DNA of 64,000 bases from Falsiruegeria litorea R37 (GCF_900172225.1 NZ_FWFO01000005.1:1-64000), one strand, 5' to 3'; positions 18,127 to 27,812 are shown, counted from the stretch's first letter. Numbers and translations: made by a program. The notes: generated by a model from the letters alone, not told the origin.

Positions 18127-19127
18127 CCAATCGAGCTGTCGTCAGCGAAGCCATCATCGCAAGAACCAAATGGGCGGGCGTCACCCCTGCACCGCTTGCC
18201 GGAGACGCATCGAACCGGATTTATCACCGGTTGACCGACCCCGCATCGAAAGACACTGCCGTCCTGATGGACGCCGACCCAGAAAAGGGCGAAGACGTCC
18301 GACCCTTTGTTCGCGTCGCCAACTACTTGCGCGACCTAGGCCTTAGCGCGCCCGAGATCTTGGCCGAAGACGAGGATTTTGGATTTCTGTTGCTCGAGGA
18401 TCTGGGAGACGGCCTGTTTGCCCGTGTGATGGCCGATCAACCCGAATTGGAGCGGCCCCTGTACGAGGCCGCGACCGATGTGCTGATCCACCTGCACAAA
18501 TCGCCCGTGCTGGATCTGGACAGCTACGGCCCGCGCATGATGACCCAGCGCGCAACAATGGCGTTCTCGCACTATGCGACCGGGATAACCGGCGCCGATC
18601 AGACCGACGTTCAAGACCGGTTCAGCAAACTGTTCCAGGACGTCCTTCTGGACACAACCGGCGGACCAAAGGTTGTCGTCTTGCGCGACTATCACGCCGA
18701 AAATCTGATTTGGCTACCTGATCGCTTGGGGCTGGCGCGTGTTGGGCTACTCGATTTTCAAGACGCCATGCTGGGTCATCCGGCCTATGATCTGATGTCG
18801 ATGCTGCAAGATATCCGCCGCACCGTTCCTGCGGGGATCGAGATGACAATGATCAACCGCTACCTGCAAGCGACCGGCGTGGACGAACACGCGTTTCGCC
18901 AAGCCTATGCCGTGCTGAGCGTACAGCGCAACTTGCGCATCCTGGGCGTCTTTGCCCGCCTCGCCGTTGAGCGCGGCAAGCCGTCGTATGTTGATCTGAT
19001 GCCCGCCACATGGGACCATCTGGTGCGCGGCCTCAATCACCCAGCCCTGGCATCGGTGTCGGACCTGATCCTGAAAACGCTGCCCAAGCCGACCCCGGCC
19101 AACCTGCAAAAGTTGAAGGACAGATGA
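18123..19127 (+). CDS. amgK: Anomeric cell-wall sugar kinase AmgK-like
   Basis: The product is 334 residues, an aminoglycoside-phosphotransferase fold. The catalytic loop LRDYHAENLIWL and metal-binding LLDFQDAMLG are visible. With the murU gene directly after it (ATGA overlap), it fits AmgK, which phosphorylates MurNAc and GlcNAc at the anomeric carbon in the peptidoglycan-recycling bypass that confers intrinsic fosfomycin tolerance in Pseudomonas and Caulobacter. The substrate is inferred from the neighbour. Confidence 0.82.
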   Translation: MTNRAVVSEAIIARTKWAGVTPAPLAGDASNRIYHRLTDPASKDTAVLMDADPEKGEDVRPFVRVANYLRDLGLSAPEILAEDEDFGFLLLEDLGDGLFARVMADQPELERPLYEAATDVLIHLHKSPVLDLDSYGPRMMTQRATMAFSHYATGITGADQTDVQDRFSKLFQDVLLDTTGGPKVVVLRDYHAENLIWLPDRLGLARVGLLDFQDAMLGHPAYDLMSMLQDIRRTVPAGIEMTMINRYLQATGVDEHAFRQAYAVLSVQRNLRILGVFARLAVERGKPSYVDLMPATWDHLVRGLNHPALASVSDLILKTLPKPTPANLQKLKDR

Positions 19128-19810
19128 CCCGATCACCCCACGCTGCCATGCTCTTTGCCGCGGGTTTCGGCACGCGGATGAAGCATCTGACAAAGGATCG
19201 CCCCAAGCCGATGATCCCGGTGGCAGGGCGCCCACTGATCGACCACACCATCGACCTGGCGCGCGATGCAGGTGTCGAGACACTGGTGGCAAACCTGCAT
19301 TACCTGCCCGAACTGCTGGCGGACCACCTATCCCCCCAAGGCGTGAAACTATCGTGGGAGCTGCCAGACATCCTGGAAACCGGGGGTGGGTTGAAGGCCG
19401 CGTTGCCCATGTTAGGGAATGATCCGGTCATCACCATGAACACCGATGCCATCTGGTCCGGGCCAAACCCGGTAAGCCTGCTGTTGCAGGCCTGGAACCC
19501 GGACAGGATGGATGCGTTGCTGATGTGCGTGCCGACCTCACAAACCCTGGGCCATTCCGGGGGTGGAGACTTCGCGCTTGACGCGGACGGCAGGCTGTCT
19601 CGCGGTGGGTCGCTGACCTATGGCGGGATTCAGATCCTGAAAACCGATCTGCTGGACAGCATCGAGCAGCGCGTCTTTTCGCTCAACTTGCTGTGGGATC
19701 GGATGCATGAGCAGGGCCGCCTGTGCGGGCTAAGTTTCCCGGGCCGGTGGTGCGACGTGGGTCACCCCAACGGGATCGCCTTGGCCGAAAGCCTGATCAA
19801 CGATGTTTGA
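19124..19810 (+). CDS. murU: MurNAc-1-phosphate uridylyltransferase MurU-like
   Basis: The product is 228 residues. The nucleotidyltransferase signature LFAAGFGTRMKHLTKDRPKPMIPVAGRP-type start is split here as FAAGFGTRM and KPMIPVAGRP; LETGGGLKAALP and MNTDAIW (metal-binding Asp) follow. It should form UDP-MurNAc from MurNAc-1-phosphate made by the upstream kinase. GAAGGA precedes the ATG, which overlaps the amgK stop; its own stop overlaps the addB start. Confidence 0.88.
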   Translation: MTRSPHAAMLFAAGFGTRMKHLTKDRPKPMIPVAGRPLIDHTIDLARDAGVETLVANLHYLPELLADHLSPQGVKLSWELPDILETGGGLKAALPMLGNDPVITMNTDAIWSGPNPVSLLLQAWNPDRMDALLMCVPTSQTLGHSGGGDFALDADGRLSRGGSLTYGGIQILKTDLLDSIEQRVFSLNLLWDRMHEQGRLCGLSFPGRWCDVGHPNGIALAESLINDV

Positions 19811-22742
19811 GCCCAGCGCAAAACCCCACGTCTTTGCCGAAGCCCCGGGTGTCGATTTTCCGGCCGCCTTGGTCGAAGGCTTGCATGCTCGGGCAAAAGC
19901 ACATCCGCCCGAAGCCCTGGCGCGGGTGCAATTGGTGGTCAACACCCGCCGAATGGCACGTCGCATCCGCGATCTGTTTGATGCGGGTCCTCCGTGTCTG
20001 CTGCCACAGATCTCGATGATCACCGACCTGGGTGAGACGCAGGATCTATCACGCTTGCCACCTGCCGTCCCGCCCCTGCGCAGACGGCTGGAGCTGACAC
20101 AGCTGATTTCGCGCCTGTTGGATCAACAACCCGATCTGGCCGCGCGGTCTTCGCTCTATGATCTGTCAGACAGCCTGGCCGATCTGATTGATGAAATGCA
20201 GGGTGAAGGTGTGTCACCGCAGACCATCCGAGACCTCGATGTCAGCGACCTCTCAGGCCATTGGGCGCGCACCCAGCAGTTCATCGCCATCGCCGATCAA
20301 TTCATCGGCTCGGACGAACTGGACGTGCAGGCGCGCCAACGTAAGGTCGTCGAAAACCTGATCGGACACTGGCAAGTTGCACCGCCCCGGCACCCCATCA
20401 TTCTTGCAGGCTCCACCGGATCGCGCGGCACGACGCTGATGTTGATGGAGGCGATCGCCCGCCTGCCCCAAGGCGCGTTGATCCTGCCGGGATACGACTT
20501 TGCCCAACCCACCTCGGTCTGGTCCGGCCTGGACGATGCGCTGTTGTCCGAGGATCATCCACAATACCGGTTCCGCAAGCTGATGCGCGGGCTGGACCTT
20601 TCGCCGGACGCTGTCGAACCTTGGACAGGGTGGGAGCCCCCGTCCCCGGCCCGCAACCGGCTGGTTTCGCTGGCCCTGCGCCCTGCGCCCGTCACCGACG
20701 CCTGGATGACCGAAGGTGCACATCTGACTGACCTGCCTGACGCAACCAAGGGGTTCACATTGGTCGAGGCCCCCTCGCCCCGGTCTGAGGCTTTGGCCAT
20801 TGCCCTGCGCCTGCGCCAAGCGGCCGAAGATGGGCAGACCGCGGCGCTGATCACCCCGGACCGGATGTTGACGCGTCAGGTCAGCGCGGCGCTGGACCGG
20901 TGGTCGATCATTCCCGACGACAGTGCCGGTCTGCCATTGCAGCTGTCCCCCCCCGGACGTTTCCTGCGCCATGTCGCCGGCCTGTTCGTGCGTCGACTGG
21001 ATGGCGAGGCGTTATTGACCCTACTCAAACACCCGCTGTGCCACATGGGCGGTGCGCGGGGCGATCACCTGCGCCAGACGCGCGATCTGGAACTCGACTT
21101 GCGGCGCCACGGCCCCCCGTTTCCGGACGTCGAAGGGTTCGAAGCCTTTGCGTCGCGCCGTTTGGCCGGTCAGGTTGAGATCCCACCTGCCTGGCTGGAC
21201 TGGCTGGGCGATTGCTTTGTCGACCAACAAGTCAGCGGCGAGCTGTCCCTGACACAATGGGTCGAGCGCCTGCGCAACCTGGCCGAGGCTATCTCTATCG
21301 GCAGCGCACGGGACTGCGACGACATTCTGTGGGACAAGAACAACGGCCAAAAAGCGCTTGAGGTGTTCAGCAAGCTCGAAGCCGAGGCCGAGCATGGCGG
21401 CGACATGACTGCCCGCGATTTCGCCGATTTGATCGGTGCCATCCTGGCAGATGAAGAGGTCCGCGACCGCGACGCGCCGCATGATCACATCATGATCTGG
21501 GGCACGCTCGAGGCGCGGGTGCATGGTGCCGATCTGTTGATCCTGGGCGGCCTGAACGAAGGCAGCTGGCCCGAAGCGGCCAAGCCAGACCCCTGGCTCA
21601 ACCGTCAGATGCGGGATGCAGCAGGGCTGCTGCTGCCAGAGCGGCGCATTGGCCTGTCTGCGCATGATTTCCAGCAAGCGGTCTGCGCCGAAGAGGTCTG
21701 GCTGACTCGCGCCACACGCTCGGATGATGCAGAAACAGTTGCCTCACGGTGGGTGAACCGTCTGACAAACCTGCTCAGCGGTCTACCGGATCAAGGTGGC
21801 CCCGAGGTTCTGAAGGAAATGAAAGCGCGCGGCCAGCTGTGGCTGGATCGCGCCGATGTGCTGGAAGAGGCCCCGGCCATTCCCGCCGCCAACCGCCCCT
21901 CGCCGCGCCCGCCGGTGACCGCCCGCCCGCGCCGCATGTCGGTGACCGAGATCAAGCGCCTGATCCGCGACCCTTACGCGATCTATGCCAAACACGTGCT
22001 GCGCCTGAAACGGCTGGACCCGCTGGTGCAAGCCCCCGATGCGCTGCTGCGCGGGATCGTGGTACACGAGGTGCTGGAAAAATTCGTCGCAGGTACACTG
22101 GAACACCCCGAAACCCTGACGCGCGAGGCGTTTCTGGCCCAAGCCCGCACCCTGCTGGACGAGCTGGTCGCCTGGCCCACCGCCCGCAAGCTTTGGCTCG
22201 CACGGATAGAACGGATGGCCGATGCGTTTCTGGTCAGCGAAGAGCAGCGCCGCGCCATCGCCAACCCCATCGCGTTTGAGGCCAAGCTGAAACAGCGCCT
22301 TGATCCGCTGGATTTCGAACTGGTGGGCCGCGCCGACCGGATTGATCAGAACGCGCGCGGCGACCTGTACATTTATGATTACAAAACCGGCGCCCCGCCG
22401 ACGGCTGCGCAGCAATCGAAGTTCGACAAACAGCTGCTGATCGAAGCGGCGATGGCCGAAGAAGGCGGGCTTGAGGGGAAGGACCCGATGCAGGTTGCCG
22501 CCGCCGTCTTCATCGGTGTGGGCGGCTCGTTCAAAGAGGTGCCCGCGCCGCTGGACAAGGAACCACCCGCCAAGGTCTGGGCCGAACTGCGCGAGCTGAT
22601 TGAGGCATACTTTGACCAGGAACAGGGTTACACCGCGCGCCGCATGCTACACCGCGATACGGACATTGGCGATTACGACCACCTGTCCCGCTTTGGCGAA
22701 TGGGACCGCACGACCGAGGCCACGCCCGAGGATCTGACATGA
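19803..22742 (+). CDS. addB: Double-strand break repair protein AddB
   Basis: The product is 979 residues, the alphaproteobacterial AddB size. AddB pairs with AddA as the helicase-nuclease that resects double-strand ends for RecA, replacing RecBCD. The N-terminal part is a degenerate helicase fold. The C-terminus holds a PD-(D/E)xK nuclease: VGRADRID around 840 and IYDYKTG around 860. No four-Cys iron-sulphur cluster is evident. It overlaps murU at its start and addA at its stop (ATGA). Confidence 0.93.
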   Translation: MFEPSAKPHVFAEAPGVDFPAALVEGLHARAKAHPPEALARVQLVVNTRRMARRIRDLFDAGPPCLLPQISMITDLGETQDLSRLPPAVPPLRRRLELTQLISRLLDQQPDLAARSSLYDLSDSLADLIDEMQGEGVSPQTIRDLDVSDLSGHWARTQQFIAIADQFIGSDELDVQARQRKVVENLIGHWQVAPPRHPIILAGSTGSRGTTLMLMEAIARLPQGALILPGYDFAQPTSVWSGLDDALLSEDHPQYRFRKLMRGLDLSPDAVEPWTGWEPPSPARNRLVSLALRPAPVTDAWMTEGAHLTDLPDATKGFTLVEAPSPRSEALAIALRLRQAAEDGQTAALITPDRMLTRQVSAALDRWSIIPDDSAGLPLQLSPPGRFLRHVAGLFVRRLDGEALLTLLKHPLCHMGGARGDHLRQTRDLELDLRRHGPPFPDVEGFEAFASRRLAGQVEIPPAWLDWLGDCFVDQQVSGELSLTQWVERLRNLAEAISIGSARDCDDILWDKNNGQKALEVFSKLEAEAEHGGDMTARDFADLIGAILADEEVRDRDAPHDHIMIWGTLEARVHGADLLILGGLNEGSWPEAAKPDPWLNRQMRDAAGLLLPERRIGLSAHDFQQAVCAEEVWLTRATRSDDAETVASRWVNRLTNLLSGLPDQGGPEVLKEMKARGQLWLDRADVLEEAPAIPAANRPSPRPPVTARPRRMSVTEIKRLIRDPYAIYAKHVLRLKRLDPLVQAPDALLRGIVVHEVLEKFVAGTLEHPETLTREAFLAQARTLLDELVAWPTARKLWLARIERMADAFLVSEEQRRAIANPIAFEAKLKQRLDPLDFELVGRADRIDQNARGDLYIYDYKTGAPPTAAQQSKFDKQLLIEAAMAEEGGLEGKDPMQVAAAVFIGVGGSFKEVPAPLDKEPPAKVWAELRELIEAYFDQEQGYTARRMLHRDTDIGDYDHLSRFGEWDRTTEATPEDLT

Positions 22743-25700
22743 GCCAGCGCAACGAAGCCACCCAGAAACAGGTGACGGCAGCACAGCCCAACGCCTCGAC
22801 CTGGCTGTCGGCCAACGCGGGCTCGGGCAAGACGCGCGTTCTGACCGACCGTGTGGCGCGGCTGCTGCTGAGCGACGTGCAGCCGCAGCACATCCTGTGC
22901 CTGACCTACACCAAGGCCGCCGCGTCCGAGATGCAGAACCGGCTGTTCAAACGCCTGGGCGAATGGGCGATGTTGCCGGACGAAAAGCTCTATTCCCAAC
23001 TGAACGACCTTGGTGTCGATGGCGTCGTGAATACTGACCGGCTGTCTCATGCGCGCACGCTCTTTGCCCGCGCGATTGAAACTCCCGGTGGATTGAAAAT
23101 CCAGACGATCCACTCGTTCTGTGCCTCGCTCCTGCGGCGTTTCCCGCTCGAGGCCGGGGTGAGCCCGCAGTTCTCGGAAATGGAGGATCGGTCCGCCGCC
23201 CTGTTACGCGAAGAGATCGTCGAGGCGCTGGCCGAGGGAGATCAAGCGCATCTGGTAGACGACATTGCACGTTATGTGACGGATACGGGCTTTGACGGGC
23301 TGACACAGGCGATCACACAAAAACGCGATGCGTTTACAGGCGCGGTTGATTGGGCTGCGCTGATGGGCTGTTTCGAATTGCCTGCCGACTTTGACGAACA
23401 GGCCCTTTTGGATCGCGTCTATCTGGGCGGTGAGCTGGAGTTGATCTCGGCCATCCGTCCCTTGTTGACCGACAGCGGCGGCAACAATGCCAAGGCGGCG
23501 GCCAAACTGGCCGGATTCACCGATCGAACTCTGGCCACCTTGCCCATACTGGAAAGCGTGCTGCTCACTGGTGCTGGGGCCAAAGAGCCATTCACAGCCA
23601 AGTTAAACGGCTTCCCCACCAAAGCCCTGCGCGAAGGTGCAATGGCGGCGCAAATGCCACAGCTTGAGGCGCTGATGCGCCGGGTCGAAGACGCCCGCGA
23701 GCAGCGATTGGCACTTGTGGCGGCGCGTAAATCGCTGGCGTTACATCGGTTTGCCAGCGTCTTTTTACCGGAGTACGAACGCCGCAAGCAGCTGCGCGGG
23801 TGGCTCGATTTTGACGATCTGATCCTGAAAGCGCGTCAGCTGCTGAACGATCCCTCAGTGGCGGCTTGGGTACTTTATCGTCTGGACGGCGGCATCGACC
23901 ATATCCTGGTGGACGAGGCGCAGGATACCAGCCCCGCGCAATGGGACGTGATTGAAAAGCTGGCGCAGGAATTCACCAGTGGTGAGGGCGCGCGATCGGA
24001 TGTTGAACGCACGATCTTTGTGGTCGGCGACAAGAAACAGTCGATCTATTCCTTTCAGGGCGCAGACCCCGAAGCGTTTGACCGGATGCAGCAGGAATTT
24101 GGGCACAGACTTGAAGAGGCCGACTCTCACTTGGTGAGTTTGACGCTGGAATACTCCTTCCGATCCTCTGCCGCGGTACTGGGGCTGGTCGATCAGGTTT
24201 TCGATGGCAAAGTCGAGGCCGGTTTTCATGACGAGGCCAAGCACAAGGCGTTCAAAGCCGCCCTGCCCGGCCGCGTCGACATCTGGCCGGTGGTCGAAAA
24301 GGTCGACGATGACGACGACCGCCCCTGGACCGATCCCGTCGACCGGCCCAGCGCGCAGCATCACACAGTGATCCTGGCCGAACAGGTTGCCCGCGCCATC
24401 AAGCGGATGATTGATGAGGGTGAGACGATTCCCGAAGACGGCTCTGGACCAGGGAAATTTGTGCGCAGGCGGGTTAAACCAGGGGATTTCATGATCCTGG
24501 TGCAGCGGCGGTCTGACCTTTTTGCCGAGATCATCCGCGCCTGTAAGGCCGCTGGCCTGCCCATCGCAGGCGCCGACCGGCTCAAAGTGGGTGCGGAACT
24601 GGCGGTCAAGGATCTGGCCGCCCTGCTCAGCTTTCTCGCCACGCCCGAGGATGATCTGTCACTGGCCACAGTTTTGAAATCACCCCTATTGGGATGGAGC
24701 GAGCAACAGCTATTTGATTTGGCTCACCGCAGGACGGACAAGTACCTGTGGCCCGCGCTGCGCAACCGTGCCGAAGAGTTTCCCGAGACGCTTGCCGTTC
24801 TCAATGACCTGCGCGGCATGACCGATTTTCTACGGCCCTATGACCTGATCGAACGCATCCTGACGCGGCACGGCGGTCGGCAAAAGCTGCTGGGGCGACT
24901 AGGCGCCGAGGCCGAAGATGGGATCAACGCGCTGCTCAGCCAGGCCCTGGCTTATGAGCGGACGGATATTCCCAGCCTCACAGGCTTCCTGGTGTGGATG
25001 CAGACCGACGACCTTGAGATCAAACGCCAGATGGGTGGCGTGGGTAACATGATCCGGGTGATGACGGTGCACGGCTCCAAAGGGCTGGAATCGCCCATTG
25101 TGATCCTGCCCGACACGGGTGCGCGGCGTGCCCCCACGGATGACGAGATCATGATGGCGGGCGACATGCCGTTGTGGAAGGTGTCACGCGATGTCTCGCC
25201 GGGTGCTATTGCGCAGGCACGAACCGAGGCGCAAGCGCGGCAGATGAACGAGCGGCTGCGCTTGCTTTATGTTGCGCTGACGCGCGCCGAAAAGTGGCTG
25301 ATCGTTGCAGCTGCGGGAGATTTGGATAAATCCGGCGACAGTTGGTACCAGATGGTCGAAAGCGCGATGCGCGAAAAGGGTGCCGAGGCAATCCCCAATA
25401 CCACAATTCAGCGGTTGCAGCATGGCGATTGGTCCGGCCTGGCCCTGCGCGAAGAGCAAGCGCCTGAGAAAACCACTGTCACCCTGCCCGACCATTTCAG
25501 AAGCCGCGCCCCTGCCCCGGTTCCGTCACCGGCGACGATCAGCCCGTCGGATCTGGGTGGAGCCAAGGCCTTGGCTGGTGACATGGGTCTGGATGAGGAA
25601 ACCGCCAAGCTACGAGGCACACGAATCCATACGCTTTTGGAGCATCTGCCGGGAATCGCACCCACAGCCTGGCGACAAGTTGGCGCGCAACTGCTGCCCG

Positions 25701-26098
25701 ATTTGACCAGCGCGGAGTTTGACGATGTGTTCAACGAGGCGCAGCGCGTTTTTATCGCCGATGACCTGACCCATGTCTTTGCCAGGGATACCTTGGCCGA
25801 GGTTCCGATCTCGGCCACACTGGGAGAGGCCCGGATGCATGGTATCATCGACCGGCTGATCGTGACGGACGGCCATGTTCAGGCCATTGATTTCAAAACA
25901 AATGCCACGGTGCCCGAGATTGCCGAGGGCTGCCCCAGCGGGCTGCTGCGGCAGATGGGGGCCTATGCTCAGGCGCTGGCGCAGATCTATCCGGGGCGTG
26001 AAATCCGCACTGCGATCTTGTGGACACGGACCGCTACGTTGATGCCGCTGCCACACGATCTTGTGACAGATGCATTACGAAACACCCAGATATCTTGA
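22739..26098 (+). CDS. addA: Double-strand break repair helicase-nuclease AddA
   Basis: The product is 1119 residues, a UvrD-like SF1 helicase with a C-terminal RecB-type nuclease. Walker A is SANAGSGKT (24-32); motif Ia is LTYTKAAASEM; motif II is VDEAQDTSPAQW; VGDKKQSIYSFQGADP, MTVHGSKGLE and LYVALTRAE follow. The nuclease centre is AIDFKTN near residue 1050. It works with AddB encoded just upstream (ATGA overlap). Confidence 0.96.
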   Translation: MSQRNEATQKQVTAAQPNASTWLSANAGSGKTRVLTDRVARLLLSDVQPQHILCLTYTKAAASEMQNRLFKRLGEWAMLPDEKLYSQLNDLGVDGVVNTDRLSHARTLFARAIETPGGLKIQTIHSFCASLLRRFPLEAGVSPQFSEMEDRSAALLREEIVEALAEGDQAHLVDDIARYVTDTGFDGLTQAITQKRDAFTGAVDWAALMGCFELPADFDEQALLDRVYLGGELELISAIRPLLTDSGGNNAKAAAKLAGFTDRTLATLPILESVLLTGAGAKEPFTAKLNGFPTKALREGAMAAQMPQLEALMRRVEDAREQRLALVAARKSLALHRFASVFLPEYERRKQLRGWLDFDDLILKARQLLNDPSVAAWVLYRLDGGIDHILVDEAQDTSPAQWDVIEKLAQEFTSGEGARSDVERTIFVVGDKKQSIYSFQGADPEAFDRMQQEFGHRLEEADSHLVSLTLEYSFRSSAAVLGLVDQVFDGKVEAGFHDEAKHKAFKAALPGRVDIWPVVEKVDDDDDRPWTDPVDRPSAQHHTVILAEQVARAIKRMIDEGETIPEDGSGPGKFVRRRVKPGDFMILVQRRSDLFAEIIRACKAAGLPIAGADRLKVGAELAVKDLAALLSFLATPEDDLSLATVLKSPLLGWSEQQLFDLAHRRTDKYLWPALRNRAEEFPETLAVLNDLRGMTDFLRPYDLIERILTRHGGRQKLLGRLGAEAEDGINALLSQALAYERTDIPSLTGFLVWMQTDDLEIKRQMGGVGNMIRVMTVHGSKGLESPIVILPDTGARRAPTDDEIMMAGDMPLWKVSRDVSPGAIAQARTEAQARQMNERLRLLYVALTRAEKWLIVAAAGDLDKSGDSWYQMVESAMREKGAEAIPNTTIQRLQHGDWSGLALREEQAPEKTTVTLPDHFRSRAPAPVPSPATISPSDLGGAKALAGDMGLDEETAKLRGTRIHTLLEHLPGIAPTAWRQVGAQLLPDLTSAEFDDVFNEAQRVFIADDLTHVFARDTLAEVPISATLGEARMHGIIDRLIVTDGHVQAIDFKTNATVPEIAEGCPSGLLRQMGAYAQALAQIYPGREIRTAILWTRTATLMPLPHDLVTDALRNTQIS

Positions 26099-26158
26099 CG
26101 CCCCCTATGGGCGCACTTACGTTCTGATCCCAAGCGCATTCCATTCAGGAGACAGAAT

Positions 26159-26479
26159 ATGTCCACCGTAGCCGTCACCGACGCAACCTTCGACGCCGAA
26201 GTCAAAAACTCGGACATCCCCGTAGTGGTGGATTTCTGGGCCGAATGGTGCGGTCCGTGCAAACAGATCGGCCCCGCTCTGGAAGAGCTGGCCGCGCAAT
26301 ACGACGGCAAGGTGAAAATCGCCAAGGTCGACGTCGACAACAACCCGAACTCGGCCGCTGCAATGGGCGTGCGTGGCATCCCTGCGCTGTTCATCTTCAA
26401 AGACGGTCAGGTTGTGTCGAATCGCGCCGGCGCTGCCCCCAAAGCGGCGCTGGAAAGCTGGATCAACGACTCGATCTAA
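26159..26479 (+). CDS. trxA: Thioredoxin
   Basis: The product is 106 residues with the active site WCGPC (C31, C34), the preceding VVDFWAEW strand, and the cis-proline loop [10 protein letters not shown]. It is the general cytosolic disulphide reductant. AGGAGACAGAAT leads to the ATG, 60 bases after addA, and a strong terminator follows. Confidence 0.97.
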   Translation: MSTVAVTDATFDAEVKNSDIPVVVDFWAEWCGPCKQIGPALEELAAQYDGKVKIAKVDVDNNPNSAAAMGVRGIPALFIFKDGQVVSNRAGAAPKAALESWINDSI

Positions 26480-26504
26480 GCGGTTGCACAGAATTCTTGG
26501 ATCA

Positions 26505-26532
26505 AGGCGCTCCGTCACGGGGCGCCTTTTTC
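26505..26532 (+). terminator. Intrinsic terminator after trxA
   Basis: AGGCGC pairs with GCGCCT around an 11-base loop, followed by TTTTTC. It closes the long tsaE-addA-trxA transcript. Confidence 0.85.
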
Positions 26533-26545
26533 TTTGGTGGTTGTC

Positions 26546-26620
26546 GGATGGGGGCGCTGCCCCCGTCGCTGCGCTCCTCCCCCGCCGTACTTTTGCCAAG
26601 AAGAAACATGGGGGGTCTGG
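26546..26620. repeat. GC-rich intergenic palindromic element (REP-like)
   Basis: GGGGGCGCTGCCCCC forms a hairpin, followed by a GCTGCGCTCCTCCCCC segment and a TTTTGCCAAGAAGAAAC tail. I recall near-identical GGGGGC-hairpin plus AAGAAGAA elements scattered in Roseobacter intergenic DNA. Only this copy is in the window. It lies between the trxA terminator and the first Lin0512 gene. Confidence 0.5.
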
Positions 26621-26701
26621 TGCCACGGGCGTGTGTCATTTGGACCTTTCGCCTGATCCGAAAACAGGCAAAGTGGCATCAGGTATTTGACAGGAGGCAA
26701 C

Positions 26702-27052
26702 ATGGCCAAGACACGGGTTCTGGTGGAATTTGGCATGGGCAGCTCGCTCAGGCGCGAGGATTACACCGAAGCGGCGCTCAGGGCGTTGAAAGACGCACTG
26801 TGGCACAACTCGGTCAACATGGCCGAGCTGTTCGATTTTCCCAAAGAGGCGATGATCATTGACGCCGAGATTGGGGTGCAGAAGCCTGATCAGGTGGATG
26901 TCGACGCGCTGCTCAGCATCTTTCCCTACGGCCAGCCCAGCATCACGGTGGTCGAGGGTGGACTGGACATCGAAAAGCCGCACACGGACGGGCGCACAAT
27001 CATGGCCAATGCGGCGATTGTCGTGTCCTTTGACATGGAGCCAGCCCAATGA
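26702..27052 (+). CDS. Lin0512 family protein, copy 1
   Basis: The product is 116 residues. It opens KTRVLVEFGMGSSLRREDYTEAALRALKDAL and has the IDAEIGVQKPDQVD and VEGGLDIE blocks of the Lin0512 family, whose function is unknown (seen in Listeria and in Rhodobacteraceae). CAGGAGG lies 7 bases before the ATG. It overlaps the following paralogue (ATGA); both subunits probably act together. Confidence 0.82.
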   Translation: MAKTRVLVEFGMGSSLRREDYTEAALRALKDALWHNSVNMAELFDFPKEAMIIDAEIGVQKPDQVDVDALLSIFPYGQPSITVVEGGLDIEKPHTDGRTIMANAAIVVSFDMEPAQ

Positions 27053-27417
27053 CCGAGAAACGTATCATCCTGGAAATGGGCATGGGCAACGACCTTTATG
27101 GTCAGGACTATACCAAGGCCGCGCGCCGCGCCGTTCAGGACGCGCTGCATCACTCGTCGATCACGTTGTTTTCCAAGCTGGGCGTCGATCACACCGAAAT
27201 GCGGGTGCAGGTGACGATTGGTGTGCAGGACCCGGATGCGGTGGATTGCGATCTGGTGGCGGCCGATCTGCCGCGCGGTCGGGCCGAGGTGCGCGCGGTC
27301 AAAGGTGGATTGGATGTTTCGGATGCCGAAGCGGGAACGCGACACGTCGTGGCCACAGCTGCGGTCGAGGCCTGGGTGCCCGACATGGCAGGTAAATGGG
27401 TGCAGAGCCCCAAATAG
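27049..27417 (+). CDS. Lin0512 family protein, copy 2
   Basis: The product is 122 residues, a clear paralogue of the gene before it: RIILEMGMGNDLYGQDYTKAARRAVQDAL aligns with that N-terminus, and VTIGVQDPDAVD and VKGGLDVSDAE with its later blocks. Start and stop overlap (ATGA) implies coupled translation and perhaps a heteromeric complex. No catalytic residue is established. A terminator follows. Confidence 0.82.
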   Translation: MTEKRIILEMGMGNDLYGQDYTKAARRAVQDALHHSSITLFSKLGVDHTEMRVQVTIGVQDPDAVDCDLVAADLPRGRAEVRAVKGGLDVSDAEAGTRHVVATAAVEAWVPDMAGKWVQSPK

Positions 27418-27421
27418 AAAC

Positions 27422-27459
27422 AAAAAAGCCGCCCCCGAGGGATGGGGCGGCTCTTTTTC
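27422..27459. terminator. Bidirectional intrinsic terminator
   Basis: AGCCGCCCC (27427-27435) pairs perfectly with GGGGCGGCT (27444-27452). Five T follow on the plus strand and six A precede, so it serves both the Lin0512 pair (plus) and the DUF1127 gene (minus). Confidence 0.9.
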
Positions 27460-27477
27460 GTCAAAGACGGCTCAAGA

Positions 27478-27672
27478 TCAGATGTTTGCGATCTCGGCGC
27501 GGCTCAGGCCGATGTCGCTCAGCATTTCGTCCGACAGGTTGGACAGAGCTTTGCGTGTTTTGCGGGCCTCGTTCCATTCGGTGATGGACTCTTTGACGGA
27601 CACGAATGCGTTGACCACACGGAGAGTTGCGACTGCTCCGAAAGGCACGGTGTTGGTGGCTACGTTTGCCAT
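27478..27672 (-). CDS. DUF1127 small protein
   Basis: The product is 64 residues. The C-terminal DUF1127 motif is clear: RKTRKALSNLSDEMLSDIGLSRAEI. These small proteins in alphaproteobacteria affect RNA turnover, phosphate and carbon metabolism; in Rhodobacter one such gene (ccaF1) is stress-induced with trailing small RNAs, which I do not see here. AAGGAAG lies 6-8 bases before the ATG. Divergent from hslV. Confidence 0.9.
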   Translation of the reverse strand: MANVATNTVPFGAVATLRVVNAFVSVKESITEWNEARKTRKALSNLSDEMLSDIGLSRAEIANI

Positions 27673-27753
27673 GATGCGCTTCCTTTATTTGAAACCAGCC
27701 GACCCTGCGTCGGTTGTGAGCCTCATGTAGTACCGCCAAGTGAGTCCCACAAT

Positions 27754-27812
27754 TGTTGAGTCAACAGCCCCGATTTGCGCCCAATGCATAGCGAAACAGC
27801 ACAAAATCGGGG
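27754..27812. promoter_or_regulatory. Palindrome and inverted repeat between DUF1127 and hslV
   Basis: TGTTGAGTCAACA (27754-27766) is a perfect 13-bp dyad with one central base. Just beside it CCCCGATTT (27768-27776) pairs with AAATCGGGG (27804-27812). They lie between the two divergent genes and could be operators or a leader structure. No regulator is identified. Confidence 0.35.
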
